DNA of 64,000 bases from Anaerolineaceae bacterium (GCA_016841525.1 JAENYZ010000003.1:62001-126000), one strand, 5' to 3'; positions 54,872 to 63,146 are shown, numbered from the stretch's first letter. Made by a program: numbers and translations. Notes: generated by a model from the sequence alone, not told the origin.

Positions 54872-56122
54872 TTATTCTGTACCGGCAGAAGACTCCCGTA
54901 TAAATTTCCTGGGATCCCAGATTAAAAACATCAATGCAGCTAAAAATGCCAGGCTGCTTCCAAAGAAGAATGGTGCTGATGGGCCAAAACCAGCCCAGGC
55001 ACCTGCCCCCTGCCACAATAAGCCAGCCAACAATGAAGCCGGGAAGTCAATGATTCCCAGCACGGCATTATAGGTACCGTAAGCTGTGCCGCGTAATTCC
55101 GGGGAAACAAGGTCAGCCACCATGGCTTTTGCAGTGCCGTATGCCAAGCCATAATACACGCCGTAAGCGATGTACAGTACCCAAATGTGCCAGGGACGCT
55201 GTGCCAGGGCAAAACCCAGGTAAATAACAGCGTAAACCAGCCAACCCCCAACGATCACCTTGCGCCGTCCAATGCGGTCTGAAAGTGACCCGGCTGGGGC
55301 GGAGACCAGGGTGTAAACCAGGTTAAATGCCGCCAGCATCAGTAAAATTCCCAGGACGCTCAGTCCCCGCTCCTGCGCCCGCAGGACGAGAAAAGCATCC
55401 GATGAATTGCCCAGGTCAAACACACCTACGATCAACAAGAAAACTAAAAAGGGCTTGCCCAAACCTTTGAAGGTGATCTTAGGAGCGGCTTGATCGCTTC
55501 GTTTTACCGTTTCCTGGGCAATAACTGCCAGGCTGATCACCGCCAGAACAGCCGGTACTAGGCTGATTAATACAATAGTGCGGAAGGTATTTTCACCCAG
55601 CTGCAGGTTATTGGACTGCGCCAACCAGACCGCCAGGGCTGCGATCAAAATCCCCAGAACAGCACCACCAGTATCCGCTGCACGGTGAAAGCCAAAGGCA
55701 ATCCCGCGCTGTTCGGGTTCGATCGAATCTGCCACCAGGGCATCACGAGGTGCTGTCCGGATACCTTTACCGATCCGATCCGCCCAGCGTACCCCTGCGA
55801 TCATCTCCCAAGAGTTTGCAATGTAGAAGAAGGGCTTGGCTAATGTTGAGATGCCGTAACCAGCCACCGCCAGCCATTTTCGCCCGCCCAGTTTATCCGA
55901 AAGCCATCCAGAAAAGACTTTTAAAATGCTGGCTGTGGCTTCTGCAATGCCCTCGATGATCCCGATGATGTTGGTTTTTACACCCAGCACATTGGACAGG
56001 AACAGCGGCAGGATGTTGATGACCATCTCGCTGGATATATCCATGAAAAAACTGGTCAGACTGACCGCCCATACATTGCGCGGCAATTTTCGGATTTTGG
56101 AGAGAAAGGTTTTCTGTGTCAT
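54872..56122 (-). CDS. MFS transporter
   Basis: A 416-residue, 12-helix major facilitator. Motif A appears after helix 2 as GWLSDKLGGRKWLAVAGY and again in the second half as GSLSDRIGRRKVIVGGW. The central RIGKGIRTAPRDALVADS is a recurring pattern in a bacterial MFS group of unknown substrate. A ribosome site GGAGAC precedes the ATG. It is the first gene of the group with the PfkB-like kinase and sfsA. Its upstream region is a 730-base repeat cluster, the densest in the window. Confidence 0.87.
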   Translation of the reverse strand: MTQKTFLSKIRKLPRNVWAVSLTSFFMDISSEMVINILPLFLSNVLGVKTNIIGIIEGIAEATASILKVFSGWLSDKLGGRKWLAVAGYGISTLAKPFFYIANSWEMIAGVRWADRIGKGIRTAPRDALVADSIEPEQRGIAFGFHRAADTGGAVLGILIAALAVWLAQSNNLQLGENTFRTIVLISLVPAVLAVISLAVIAQETVKRSDQAAPKITFKGLGKPFLVFLLIVGVFDLGNSSDAFLVLRAQERGLSVLGILLMLAAFNLVYTLVSAPAGSLSDRIGRRKVIVGGWLVYAVIYLGFALAQRPWHIWVLYIAYGVYYGLAYGTAKAMVADLVSPELRGTAYGTYNAVLGIIDFPASLLAGLLWQGAGAWAGFGPSAPFFFGSSLAFLAALMFLIWDPRKFIRESSAGTE

Positions 56123-56251
56123 GGCAGTCTCCTTTGAGTTTTTAGAATTTAATTTATTCTATCAGCTGCGGGACGCGTTTGGGAAATTATTTTGTTGAAA
56201 AGTTTCAGGGGTAACAATTGAATCTCAACACACCGCTTTTGTTTAATGTAG

Positions 56252-56284
56252 GTCATGTATGGCGTCGCCAGACGCCTACATGAC
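56252..56284 (+). repeat. 33-bp hairpin element, copy B
   Basis: The arms are GTCATGTA(T)GGCGTC and GACGCCTACATGAC with loop GCCA. The A-T pair that replaces G-C in both arms (CATG in place of CACG/CGTG) is a compensatory change relative to the other copies. Confidence 0.85.
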
Positions 56285-56298
56285 AATAACGTAATCAA

Positions 56299-56331
56299 AT
56301 CACGTAAATAGCATGCGCAACAATACGTGAG
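56299..56331 (-). repeat. 33-bp hairpin element, degenerate copy F
   Basis: ATCACGTA and TACGTGAG at the two ends, 33 bases apart, with the inner stem lost. It lies 14 bases from copy B and continues into the 90-bp repeat, as copy E does. Confidence 0.55.
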
Positions 56332-56413
56332 CTACGACGTTCTGTCATTATAAGCGAAGCGAGTGCGCAGCCTCCTGTCTACGAAGTGTCCTGTAAGGAA
56401 AGGAAGTAATCTT
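56316..56413 (-). repeat. 90-bp dispersed repeat, copy 1
   Basis: On the minus strand it reads TTTCCTTACAGGACACTTCG, then a GC-rich middle with GCTGCGCACTCGCTTCGCT, then AATGACAGA. Nearly the same sequence is found in the opposite orientation at 61829-61920. Confidence 0.8.
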
Positions 56414-56486
56414 CAGCAATCTTGCAGGGAGGTATATTTACGTTTTGTTCCAGCCCATGATTTTAGAGATACCAGTTCTAAAGTGT

Positions 56487-56570
56487 GTCACGTAGGTTGC
56501 TGACGTAGCCATACGTGACCTACGAATTCTTATAATTTGAGAGCATTTCCTGGTAACTGTTTGCCTGATA
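56487..56570 (-). repeat. Dispersed repeat with 33-bp hairpin, copy C
   Basis: The hairpin (56487-56519) has ends GTCACGTA and TACGTGAC. The flank to 56570 (minus strand: CAGTTACCAGGAA, then CTCTCAAATTATAAGAATTC) matches copy A at 7012-7060. Confidence 0.8.
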
Positions 56571-56618
56571 CCTGATAGCTGATATCTCAATTCCCCATGC
56601 TTGCGAGGGGTAGTCGGG

Positions 56619-56712
56619 ATGACTCTAATTACCCTCATCCGCCACGCCTACGGCGTGCCACCTTCCCCTGGAGCGCAGCGGAACACCTATCAGGTGCTGA
56701 GGGAAGGCTGTT
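56619..56712 (+). repeat. GC-rich module with inverted arms, copy 1
   Basis: An outer part (GACTCTAAT, CCCTCATCCG, then the palindromic CACGCC..GGCGTG) leads to CCACCTTCCCC. Between this arm and GAGGGAAGG lies TGGAGCGCAGCGGAACACC. The other copy (61712-61810) has the same parts, but its interior is turned around relative to the outer flank. Confidence 0.8.
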
Positions 56713-56856
56713 AATACATCAAGCTTTAGGCATCGGCGCAACCATTCGGAACCCACGAATGTTCATAGTTCAAGAGCTGTTCCTGCTACCTGATTGCCTA
56801 ATACCTGATTCCTCATCTGTAACCTACAAATTGTTCACTTACAAGGTTTTTAAGAA

Positions 56857-57876
56857 TCAATATCCTTTATCCGCGTCAATGCGGTTATATAAAGGCAGCT
56901 CTGAAAGATACCGGTTTAAATTCTCAATGAACAAAGCCAGGGTTTCTTCCTCAAGGTGACGGCTGATCCCGGCAACATGAGGACTGATGATCACATTTTC
57001 CATCGCCCACAGGGGGCTGTCCTCCGGTAAAGGTTCCTCTTCAAAAACATCCAGGGCTGCACCAGCAATGCCCTTTATCTTTAATGCGGTGATCAAGGCA
57101 TCCTGGTCAATCAATTCCCCACGTCCCACATTAACCAGGTAAGCCGATGGCTTCATAACCTCTAACGCTTCTTCATCAATGATCCCTCGGGTTTTTTCTG
57201 TCAGCGGCAGGGTCAGCACCACAAAATCACATTCGGATAACATACTGTGCAAAGCTTCCATCGGATACAGTCGGTCAAAAAAGTCCCCATGGGGGTCGCC
57301 CATGCCATCACGGATATAACCGTCATCCTCAGGATGCATCACGTCTTTCTTGGCTGCCAGCACAGTCGGCCCAAAGGGCACCAGCAATCGCGCCACCTGC
57401 CGACCAAGGCTGCCGTAGCCAAGAATCCCCACGGTGCTGTCACGCAGTTCAAGCGGCATCAAATCCTGCCGTTTTTCCTTACGTTTCGGCCAGTGTTTGT
57501 TCCGCTGGTGGATCATCAATTTCGGTAATCTCTGCCCAAATGCCAGTAATGCCATCAATACATATTCCCCAATTTGCCAGGCAATGGCACCGCTCATACT
57601 TGTTGCCACCACCTGACTGAACAGCGCATGGTCAACATAGGAGTCAATTCCGGCGCTGTGAAACTGCACCCAACGCAAATTTTGCGCTATTTCAGGCTCA
57701 GGCAGCACGCTCTGGGTCAGCAGGACTTCCGGCTCCTGCCAGCTTTCTTCAGAGATATCCCCGGGGTTATTTGCTGGGATAACCGTCAATTTCACGTGTT
57801 CAGCAACGCCCTTGATTCGGGCACGTGCGTCTTCAGAGAGGTCAATTGTGGACAGTATATTTATTTTTTCTTTCAT
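56857..57876 (-). CDS. D-2-hydroxyacid dehydrogenase
   Basis: A 339-residue NAD-dependent enzyme that reduces 2-oxoacids (or oxidises D-2-hydroxyacids). The Rossmann motif GILGYGSLGRQVARLL is near residue 150. The catalytic Arg is in NVGRGELIDQDAL, the Glu in LDVFEEEPLPEDSPLW and the His in VIISPHVAG. The length is typical. It follows the CoA-transferase genes on the same strand after 47 bases and could work on the same 2-oxo or 2-hydroxy acid, which would fit amino acid fermentation; the substrate is not readable. Confidence 0.92.
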   Translation of the reverse strand: MKEKINILSTIDLSEDARARIKGVAEHVKLTVIPANNPGDISEESWQEPEVLLTQSVLPEPEIAQNLRWVQFHSAGIDSYVDHALFSQVVATSMSGAIAWQIGEYVLMALLAFGQRLPKLMIHQRNKHWPKRKEKRQDLMPLELRDSTVGILGYGSLGRQVARLLVPFGPTVLAAKKDVMHPEDDGYIRDGMGDPHGDFFDRLYPMEALHSMLSECDFVVLTLPLTEKTRGIIDEEALEVMKPSAYLVNVGRGELIDQDALITALKIKGIAGAALDVFEEEPLPEDSPLWAMENVIISPHVAGISRHLEEETLALFIENLNRYLSELPLYNRIDADKGY

Positions 57877-57923
57877 TTCTTAATCCATTTTGATTTTTTT
57901 AAATTCTAATCCACTGACCTGCA

Positions 57924-58691
57924 TCAAATATAGATTCGCCCCGGGTCAAGCTCCTCGCGCAAGATCCGCAGTTCCTCCTGCTTGGGTGGTTCCGTCACAA
58001 TGCAAGTTTCGGACTGCTTAAGATCCCATCCCGTATTTTCCCGAACCTGGTCAAAGGATACACCCGGGTGCAGCGCTGTCAGGATCAGCTCACCATCTTG
58101 GTTTGGCTGCATCAATCCCAGGTTGGTGACAACCGCCTCAGGCCCTGCCCCGCGCACACCGGTCTCTTTGCGGGCGTCTCCACCCGACAAAAACCCGATC
58201 GAGGTGCGAAAATCCACCCTGGCAGGGAAACGGCGTTTCTGATGCGGGGTGATGATGTAACAGCGGTTCGCCCAGGCAGCAATTTCCATCGAGCCGCCGG
58301 AACCGGGCAAACGCACTTTAGGGTTTTTATAATCGCCAATGACCGTCGCATTGATGTTCCCGAACTGGTCAATTTGTGCCCCGCCTAAAAAGCCCACATC
58401 CACGTTGCCCCGCTGTAGGTAGAGGGTGAAGATATCGTACATGCTGCACACGGATAAGGCACCCGATACCAGGGTCGGGTCACCAATAGAGAGGGGCAAG
58501 CGTGACGGCTGTGCACCGATCACACCCGCTTCGTAGATCATCTGCAAATTGGGCGCGTGTGTCCGCATGGCTAAATTACACGCCAGGTTCGGGATTCCCA
58601 CACCCACAAAGACCACATCGCCGTCGCGCAGCAAACGGGCAGCGTTGACCACCATCAATTCGCTCGGTTTGTAGTTAAGTTCATCCACCAT
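57924..58691 (-). CDS. CoA-transferase subunit B (GctB/IpdB-like)
   Basis: The beta subunit of a family I CoA-transferase. The 255-residue protein shows VFVGVGIPNLACNLAM, the active-site region MIYEAGVIGAQPSRLPLSIGD, and GFLGGAQIDQFGNINATVIG. The start at ATG 58691 is preceded by GAGGATGG; the frame stays open for 89 codons upstream, but that part lies inside subunit A and is a shadow. It starts 13 bases after subunit A ends. The pair resembles glutaconate-type or IpdAB-type transferases more than acetate transferases; the acyl substrate is unknown. Confidence 0.9.
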   Translation of the reverse strand: MVDELNYKPSELMVVNAARLLRDGDVVFVGVGIPNLACNLAMRTHAPNLQMIYEAGVIGAQPSRLPLSIGDPTLVSGALSVCSMYDIFTLYLQRGNVDVGFLGGAQIDQFGNINATVIGDYKNPKVRLPGSGGSMEIAAWANRCYIITPHQKRRFPARVDFRTSIGFLSGGDARKETGVRGAGPEAVVTNLGLMQPNQDGELILTALHPGVSFDQVRENTGWDLKQSETCIVTEPPKQEELRILREELDPGRIYI

Positions 58692-58704
58692 TATGCATCC
58701 ATCC

Positions 58705-59607
58705 TCAATAATCACCATAATTAACAGGCTCAGAAAGCCGGGCACCCGCCGCCAGGCGTTCATGCACATCGGGCCCCAGTTTTTCCCAATAAGCAGCACG
58801 ATCAGGGACGTCGTAAACCCACTCGCACAGGTATTCCCCCACGCGCTCTTCCGTCTTCGAGATCTGATCCCATTCAAGATAAAACTTGTTATCTCGGTCG
58901 TGGTAACCCTGGGTATAGGAAGGATGCGCACAGAAAGGCACGTGGCAGACTGCATCAACGATCAAACCGGGGATCAAGGTGCGGTTCGGGTCAGACCGGA
59001 TCACGCTTTGATCAACAATCTCTTCCGCAGTGAGGATCACTCGTGTGCTGGCAAAAGCTGCCAGGCGCTGCTCACCCAAAATGCCCCAAACGTGGGCGTT
59101 GCCCTCGGCGTCGGCGCGCTGGACGTGCACAACAGCCACATCGGGCTTGAGCGGCGGCACAACCACCACTGCTTCACCGGTGTAGGGATCGTTTACTTTC
59201 TGATAATTGGGGTTCTGATCTGCCAGGTCTGTAGCACCGGTGGCTTTCATCGGCATAAAAGGCAGCCCGTTTGCCCCAGCCTGCAATCGGCTGATCATGC
59301 TGAAATGGGAATACTCCTCCCATTCAAGGGTGCCTACCTCGATGGCTGCGCGAACCCGGCGCAAAGAACCCACGCCCGGGTTGCCCATATATGAAAAAAC
59401 AACTTTGCGCGCACACCCCGCAGCCACCATTTGATCATAAATTAAATCGGGGGTTGCTCGCGCCAGTACCAGGTCTTTAATTCCCTGGCGAATAATTTCA
59501 TGGCCCGCGGCAAAAGGAATTAGGTGTGTAAAGCCGCTGGCGTACAGTGTGTCGCCATCATGGACGTATTCCCTGATGGCATCCTTCAAAGACATTTGTT
59601 TAGTCAT
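58705..59607 (-). CDS. CoA-transferase subunit A
   Basis: The alpha subunit of the same CoA-transferase, 300 residues. Features include the N-terminal YVHDGDTLYASGFTHL, the GNPGVGSLRRVR loop and HVQRADAEGNAHVWG, with late GLIVDAVCHVPFCAHPS. I start at ATG 59607 (MTKQMSLKDAI), supported by GGGAGGA about 10 bases upstream; a longer frame would add nine residues. It overlaps the end of the upstream 96-residue gene by 8 bases. Together with subunit B it moves CoA between carboxylic acids. Confidence 0.9.
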   Translation of the reverse strand: MTKQMSLKDAIREYVHDGDTLYASGFTHLIPFAAGHEIIRQGIKDLVLARATPDLIYDQMVAAGCARKVVFSYMGNPGVGSLRRVRAAIEVGTLEWEEYSHFSMISRLQAGANGLPFMPMKATGATDLADQNPNYQKVNDPYTGEAVVVVPPLKPDVAVVHVQRADAEGNAHVWGILGEQRLAAFASTRVILTAEEIVDQSVIRSDPNRTLIPGLIVDAVCHVPFCAHPSYTQGYHDRDNKFYLEWDQISKTEERVGEYLCEWVYDVPDRAAYWEKLGPDVHERLAAGARLSEPVNYGDY

Positions 59608-59890
59608 CAAATCGATCCTCCCAACCGCGACCATCTTCCTCTATATGCTGTTCATCCTTCTCAGGTTTCTTCCTGAACTTCGAAAATCGCCTGCGGCGTT
59701 CCTCTTTTTTCCTGAAGCGACGCCACAATAAATAGCCCACTAAGAACAGTGCTGAACCAATCAACAGCGCATCGAAATTTGGCTCAGCGGATCCGACCAA
59801 AGCAAAGCCAACAACCAGGAAGATACTGCCGACCAGAAGTGAAAAACACCCAATACGCGAGAGAAGATAACGGATCATCGGTGTGGACAT
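59600..59890 (-). CDS. Small two-helix membrane protein
   Basis: A 96-residue protein with two hydrophobic helices (about residues 14-33 and 39-56) and a highly charged C-terminal half (RRFRKKEERRRRFSKFRKKP, then acidic EDGRGWEDRFDD). No family is recognised. The start used is ATG 59890; ATG 59878 is an alternative. Neither has a clear ribosome site, because a strong 12-bp hairpin ends just one base before the first ATG. It overlaps the CoA-transferase A gene, so it belongs to that transcript. Confidence 0.6.
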   Translation of the reverse strand: MSTPMIRYLLSRIGCFSLLVGSIFLVVGFALVGSAEPNFDALLIGSALFLVGYLLWRRFRKKEERRRRFSKFRKKPEKDEQHIEEDGRGWEDRFDD

Positions 59891-59891
59891 A

Positions 59892-59923
59892 AGACCGGAT
59901 GGCTGTGATATGCCATCCGGTCT
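59892..59923. promoter_or_regulatory. 12-bp hairpin between pruA-like gene and small ORF
   Basis: AGACCGGATGGC and GCCATCCGGTCT pair perfectly with an 8-base loop. There is no good T-run on the minus strand. It could terminate the dehydrogenase message, stabilise its 3' end, or block the start of the next gene. Confidence 0.7.
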
Positions 59924-59949
59924 GTTCTATCCTTTATCCATAGCCAGCG

Positions 59950-61536
59950 CTATGCCCTGCGGACATGCGTCTGGCTTTGTTCGTGCATGTACAGCGGCAG
60001 GTAATACAAACCGCCTGCATTTTTACCGCTTGCACCAGAGCCCTTCCAGCCGCCAAAGGGCTGGAATCCAGGCCATGCACCGGTGGTGGCACCTTGCGGA
60101 CGGTTGGCATAGACCACGCCAGCCTCGATATTATCGAAGAACCAGCCGAGCTCAGCTTCTGTGCCGTAGAACCCTGCGGTCAAACCGTAATTGACATCGT
60201 TTGCCAGTTCCATCGCCTCAGAAAGGCTCTTCACCGGGTGGATCATGGTGATCGGTACAAACATCTCATGCTTCCACAAACGGTGTTCGATGGGCACATC
60301 AACGGCAATTGTTGGCGGGCAGAAATAACCCTTGCCAAAATCGCCCTCGGTCAGCACATCGCCGCCCGTCAAAATCGTGCCGGCTTCTTTGAGCTCACCG
60401 CAGAATTCCTGGAAGTCCCGGTAGGAACTCTTTGTCACCACGGGACCCATGTAGACATTGCGATCCGCAGGGTCGCCGATGTTCAGCTTTTTGGTCAATT
60501 CAACCACGCGTTCGACCAGCTGATCATAAACTTCTTCCTGAACAAAGACACGTGAGCAGGCTGAGCATTTCTGACCTTGCAGACCAAAAGCAGAGCGCAC
60601 AATGCCGACAGCCGCATCTTCAATATCTGCATTCTTTGAAACAATCGCGGGGTTCTTGCCGCCCAATTCCAGGATGGTCGGGCGCACATAATCACCCTGT
60701 GCGAATAAGCGATAAATGCCCATGCCGACATCGAAGGAGCCGGTGAAGGTCAAACCATCGACATCCTTGCTCTCCGTCAGGGCTTTGCCGACCTTTGAGC
60801 CAGGACCCGAAACGTAATTGACCACGCCATCCGGGATGCCAGCCTGGCGCATACAATCGACCAGCAGAGCGGTCGTCCAGGTTGTAGCAGACGCGGGCTT
60901 GATCACCAGGGTATTGCCAGCGACCAGGGCTGCGCCGGAAGGGCCGCCCGTCAATGCTGCGGGGAAGTTGAAGGGGCTGATCACCACCCATACACCGTAG
61001 GGTTTGAGCACAGAATAGTTGGTGACATTATAGCCGACCAGGGGGTCCACACCCATTTTAGCCTTGTAGCCATGGTTGGCTTCCATCTGGCTGCAGGCGT
61101 AGCGGATCAGGTCAGCAGTTTCAGCAATATCACCCAGGGCTTCCATGCGGTTCTTGCCCACTTCAAGGGTGATCACTGCGCCGATTTCAAACAAGCGCTG
61201 ATCGATGATGGAGGCTGCTTTCCTGAGCAGGTACACCCGCTCATCCCAGTTCATTCGGCTCCACTTGGGGAAAGCTTCACGGGCTGCTGCAATTGCATCT
61301 TCAGCATCCTTTTCGGTGCCTTTTTGGAAAGTTGCCAGGTGAATATCGGTATTGATGGGTGAGTATTCTTTAACTTTTCCTTCTACAAAGCGTTCTTCCC
61401 CACCAATGATCATGGGATATTCCTGACCCAAATTTGCCTTCAAGCTTGCCATTGCTTCGTCAAACCGGGTGTGCAGTTCTTCGGGTGGGTTGAACATGGT
61501 CGCGTAAGTTAACTTAAACGACGATTCTTGTGCCAT
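59950..61536 (-). CDS. Aldehyde dehydrogenase, probable P5C dehydrogenase
   Basis: A 528-residue NAD(P)-dependent aldehyde dehydrogenase. The active-site Glu is in ILELGGKNPAIV (near 291) and the catalytic Cys in LQGQKCSACSRVFV (near 323). The coenzyme region SPFNFPAALTGGPSGAALVAGN and SFDVGMGI are clear. The GQKCSACSR wording is typical of L-glutamate gamma-semialdehyde (1-pyrroline-5-carboxylate) dehydrogenases of the RocA/PruA type, the second step of proline breakdown. No proline dehydrogenase is nearby. AGGAGGA precedes the ATG. It heads a catabolic run with the CoA-transferase and 2-hydroxyacid dehydrogenase. Confidence 0.88.
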   Translation of the reverse strand: MAQESSFKLTYATMFNPPEELHTRFDEAMASLKANLGQEYPMIIGGEERFVEGKVKEYSPINTDIHLATFQKGTEKDAEDAIAAAREAFPKWSRMNWDERVYLLRKAASIIDQRLFEIGAVITLEVGKNRMEALGDIAETADLIRYACSQMEANHGYKAKMGVDPLVGYNVTNYSVLKPYGVWVVISPFNFPAALTGGPSGAALVAGNTLVIKPASATTWTTALLVDCMRQAGIPDGVVNYVSGPGSKVGKALTESKDVDGLTFTGSFDVGMGIYRLFAQGDYVRPTILELGGKNPAIVSKNADIEDAAVGIVRSAFGLQGQKCSACSRVFVQEEVYDQLVERVVELTKKLNIGDPADRNVYMGPVVTKSSYRDFQEFCGELKEAGTILTGGDVLTEGDFGKGYFCPPTIAVDVPIEHRLWKHEMFVPITMIHPVKSLSEAMELANDVNYGLTAGFYGTEAELGWFFDNIEAGVVYANRPQGATTGAWPGFQPFGGWKGSGASGKNAGGLYYLPLYMHEQSQTHVRRA

Positions 61537-61661
61537 AGGACTTGATTCCTCCTGTTAAATATTGGACAGATTAAGGTTCGGTTACGCTCAGATTGTATCA
61601 CAAATTGGTTTTTCTGATGCTGTGGGGAAGGCTTTCAGGTATCAGGTATTAGGATTCGTAG

Positions 61662-61694
61662 GTCACGTATGGCGTCGCTAGACGCCTGCGTGAC
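61662..61694 (+). repeat. 33-bp hairpin element, copy D
   Basis: GTCACGTA(T)GGCGTC and GACGCCTGCGTGAC with loop GCTA; one G-U type pair in the outer stem. It lies just left of the GC-rich module. Confidence 0.85.
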
Positions 61695-61711
61695 ATCCCA
61701 TAGAATTGATA

Positions 61712-61810
61712 TCTCCAAAAAGCCTTCCCCTGGAGCGCAGCGGAACACCTTTAGGTGTAGGGGGAAGGTGGCACGCCGCAGGCGTGACGGATGAGGGACA
61801 TTAGAGTCAT
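61712..61810 (-). repeat. GC-rich module with inverted arms, copy 2
   Basis: On the plus strand: AGCCTTCCCC, TGGAGCGCAGCGGAACACC, AGGTGTAGGGGGAAGG, then GGCACGCC..GGCGTGACGG, ATGAGGG and ATTAGAGTCAT. The outer flank is inverted relative to copy 1, but the TGGAGCGCAGCGG interior is not. Confidence 0.8.
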
Positions 61811-61828
61811 ACCCCGGCAAGATCATTA

Positions 61829-61920
61829 CGAGATTACTTTCTTTCCTTACAGGACACTTCGTAGACAGCAGGCTGCGCACTCGCTTCGCTCGTAATGACA
61901 GAGCGTCGTAGGTCACGTAT
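61829..61920 (+). repeat. 90-bp dispersed repeat, copy 2
   Basis: Contains CTTTCCTTACAGGACACTTC, GTAGACAGCAGGCTGCGCAC and TCGCTTCGCTCGTAATGACA. It runs directly into hairpin copy E, as copy 1 runs into degenerate copy F. Confidence 0.8.
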
Positions 61921-61944
61921 GGTTACATTAGCAACCCACGTGAC
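61912..61944 (+). repeat. 33-bp hairpin element, copy E
   Basis: GTCACGTATGGTT and AACCCACGTGAC at the ends; inner pairs are GGTT/AACC as in copy A, with one mismatch in the outer stem. Confidence 0.8.
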
Positions 61945-62124
61945 ACCATCAAAGCTTGAAAAACCAATCTCCTACACTCATTACCCTAATATCAATTAAC
62001 CCTTATTTCTCTTCATAAAGCAATTTCCATTCAAACCTTATACAAAAACTTTGAAATCATCAACCCATCCCATATCATAAGACTATCGAAAACAAAATAA
62101 AAAATAAAAAACAAGGAGTTTTAA

Positions 62125-63075
62125 ATGTTCAAAAATAAATGGTTTTATGCAGTATCACTTTTCGTTGCACTCGCTTTAGTTGGTGCAAGCTTTGCCCCCG
62201 TACAGGCACAGGAAGCCGGCGACACAATCGTTGACATCGCCGTTGCTGACGGCCGCTTCGACACCCTCGTTGCAGCCCTGGGCGCCGCCGGTTTAGCCGA
62301 GACATTGGCTGGCGAAGGTCCATTCACCGTCTTCGCACCCACCGACGCCGCATTCTCACGACTGCCCGAAGGCACCGTGGAAGCCCTGCTGAATGACATC
62401 CCCGCCCTGACCGACATCCTCCTCTACCACGTCGTCTCCGGCGAGGTCATGGCAGAGCAAGCTCTCGAATTGGGCCAGGCTGAGACCCTTCAGGGCCAGT
62501 CCCTGAGCATTATGTTCGATGAAGGCAACATCCTCATCCCCGGCGGCCTGGTTTACGTCAATGACGCATGGGTACGTATCACCGACATCCAGGCATCCAA
62601 CGGCGTGATCCATGTTATTGATCGTGTCCTTCTGCCCGGCGAAGAAACCGCTGAAGAAGAATCCATGGGCACCATCGTTGACATTGCCGTCGCCGACGGA
62701 CGTTTCACAACCCTCGTCGCCGCCCTCCAGGCAGCCGAATTAGTTGAGACACTCTCTGGCGAAGGCCCCTTCACAGTATTTGCCCCCACGGACGATGCAT
62801 TTGGCAAACTCCCCGAGGGAACTGTAGAAGGATTATTGAATGATATTCCTGCCCTGACCGACATCCTCCTGTACCATGTCGTTTCCGGTGAAGTATTAGC
62901 AGCAGATGTTGTAGAACTGGAATCAGCCGAGACAGTACTGGGTGAGCCCGTCAGCATCCGTGTGGAAGATGGCAATGTGTACATCAACGACTCAATGGTC
63001 ATCATCACCGACATTATGGCAGACAACGGCGTGATCCACGTGATTGACAGCGTCTTACTGCCCCCAGCAAACTAA
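62125..63075 (+). CDS. Secreted protein with two FAS1 domains
   Basis: A 316-residue exported protein with a signal peptide ending near VQAQE (residue 29) and two fasciclin domains (about 33-172 and 183-314). Each has the H1 motif [13 protein letters not shown] or [13 protein letters not shown] and the H2-like [10 protein letters not shown]; the domains are roughly three-quarters identical, implying internal duplication. FAS1 domains mediate adhesion or matrix binding. No anchor motif or helix follows the second domain, so it is probably released or bound to the wall by other means. The gene has a GC- and C-ending-codon-rich first half unlike its A/T-rich surroundings, compatible with high expression. 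AAGGAG precedes ATG and a strong terminator follows. Confidence 0.93.
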   Translation: MFKNKWFYAVSLFVALALVGASFAPVQAQEAGDTIVDIAVADGRFDTLVAALGAAGLAETLAGEGPFTVFAPTDAAFSRLPEGTVEALLNDIPALTDILLYHVVSGEVMAEQALELGQAETLQGQSLSIMFDEGNILIPGGLVYVNDAWVRITDIQASNGVIHVIDRVLLPGEETAEEESMGTIVDIAVADGRFTTLVAALQAAELVETLSGEGPFTVFAPTDDAFGKLPEGTVEGLLNDIPALTDILLYHVVSGEVLAADVVELESAETVLGEPVSIRVEDGNVYINDSMVIITDIMADNGVIHVIDSVLLPPAN

Positions 63076-63103
63076 ACAATAATTTTTTCTCTCTCCTAAA
63101 TGA

Positions 63104-63139
63104 AAACGGCGGAGCCCAAATTGGGCTCCGCCAGTTTTT
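63104..63139 (+). terminator. Terminator after the FAS1 gene
   Basis: GGCGGAGCCC and GGGCTCCGCC form a 10-bp stem with a 5-base loop, preceded by AAAAC and followed by TTTTTT. Confidence 0.92.
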
Positions 63140-63146
63140 TATACCT

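Larger units (their letters stand above)
56123..56856. other. Repeat cluster without genes
   Basis: A 734-base gap with no supportable gene. It carries hairpin copies B, F and C, one copy of a 90-bp repeat (about 56316-56413), one copy of a GC-rich module with inverted arms (about 56619-56712), and fragments of the CTGATACCTGAT-type A/T-rich repeat near 56560-56590 and 56790-56815. Confidence 0.7.
61537..62124. other. Second repeat cluster without genes
   Basis: A 588-base gap holding hairpin copies D and E, the second copy of the GC-rich module (61712-61810) and the second 90-bp repeat (61829-61920). The last 150 bases are A/T-rich and contain the promoter of the FAS1 gene, with AAGGAG as its ribosome site. 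No gene is supportable. Confidence 0.7.

Noticed and set aside
57924-58958. Longer form of CoA-transferase subunit B starting at 58958
   Set aside because: The extra 89 codons lie inside subunit A in another frame and look unlike a transferase N-terminus; ATG 58691 has a good ribosome site and the family start.
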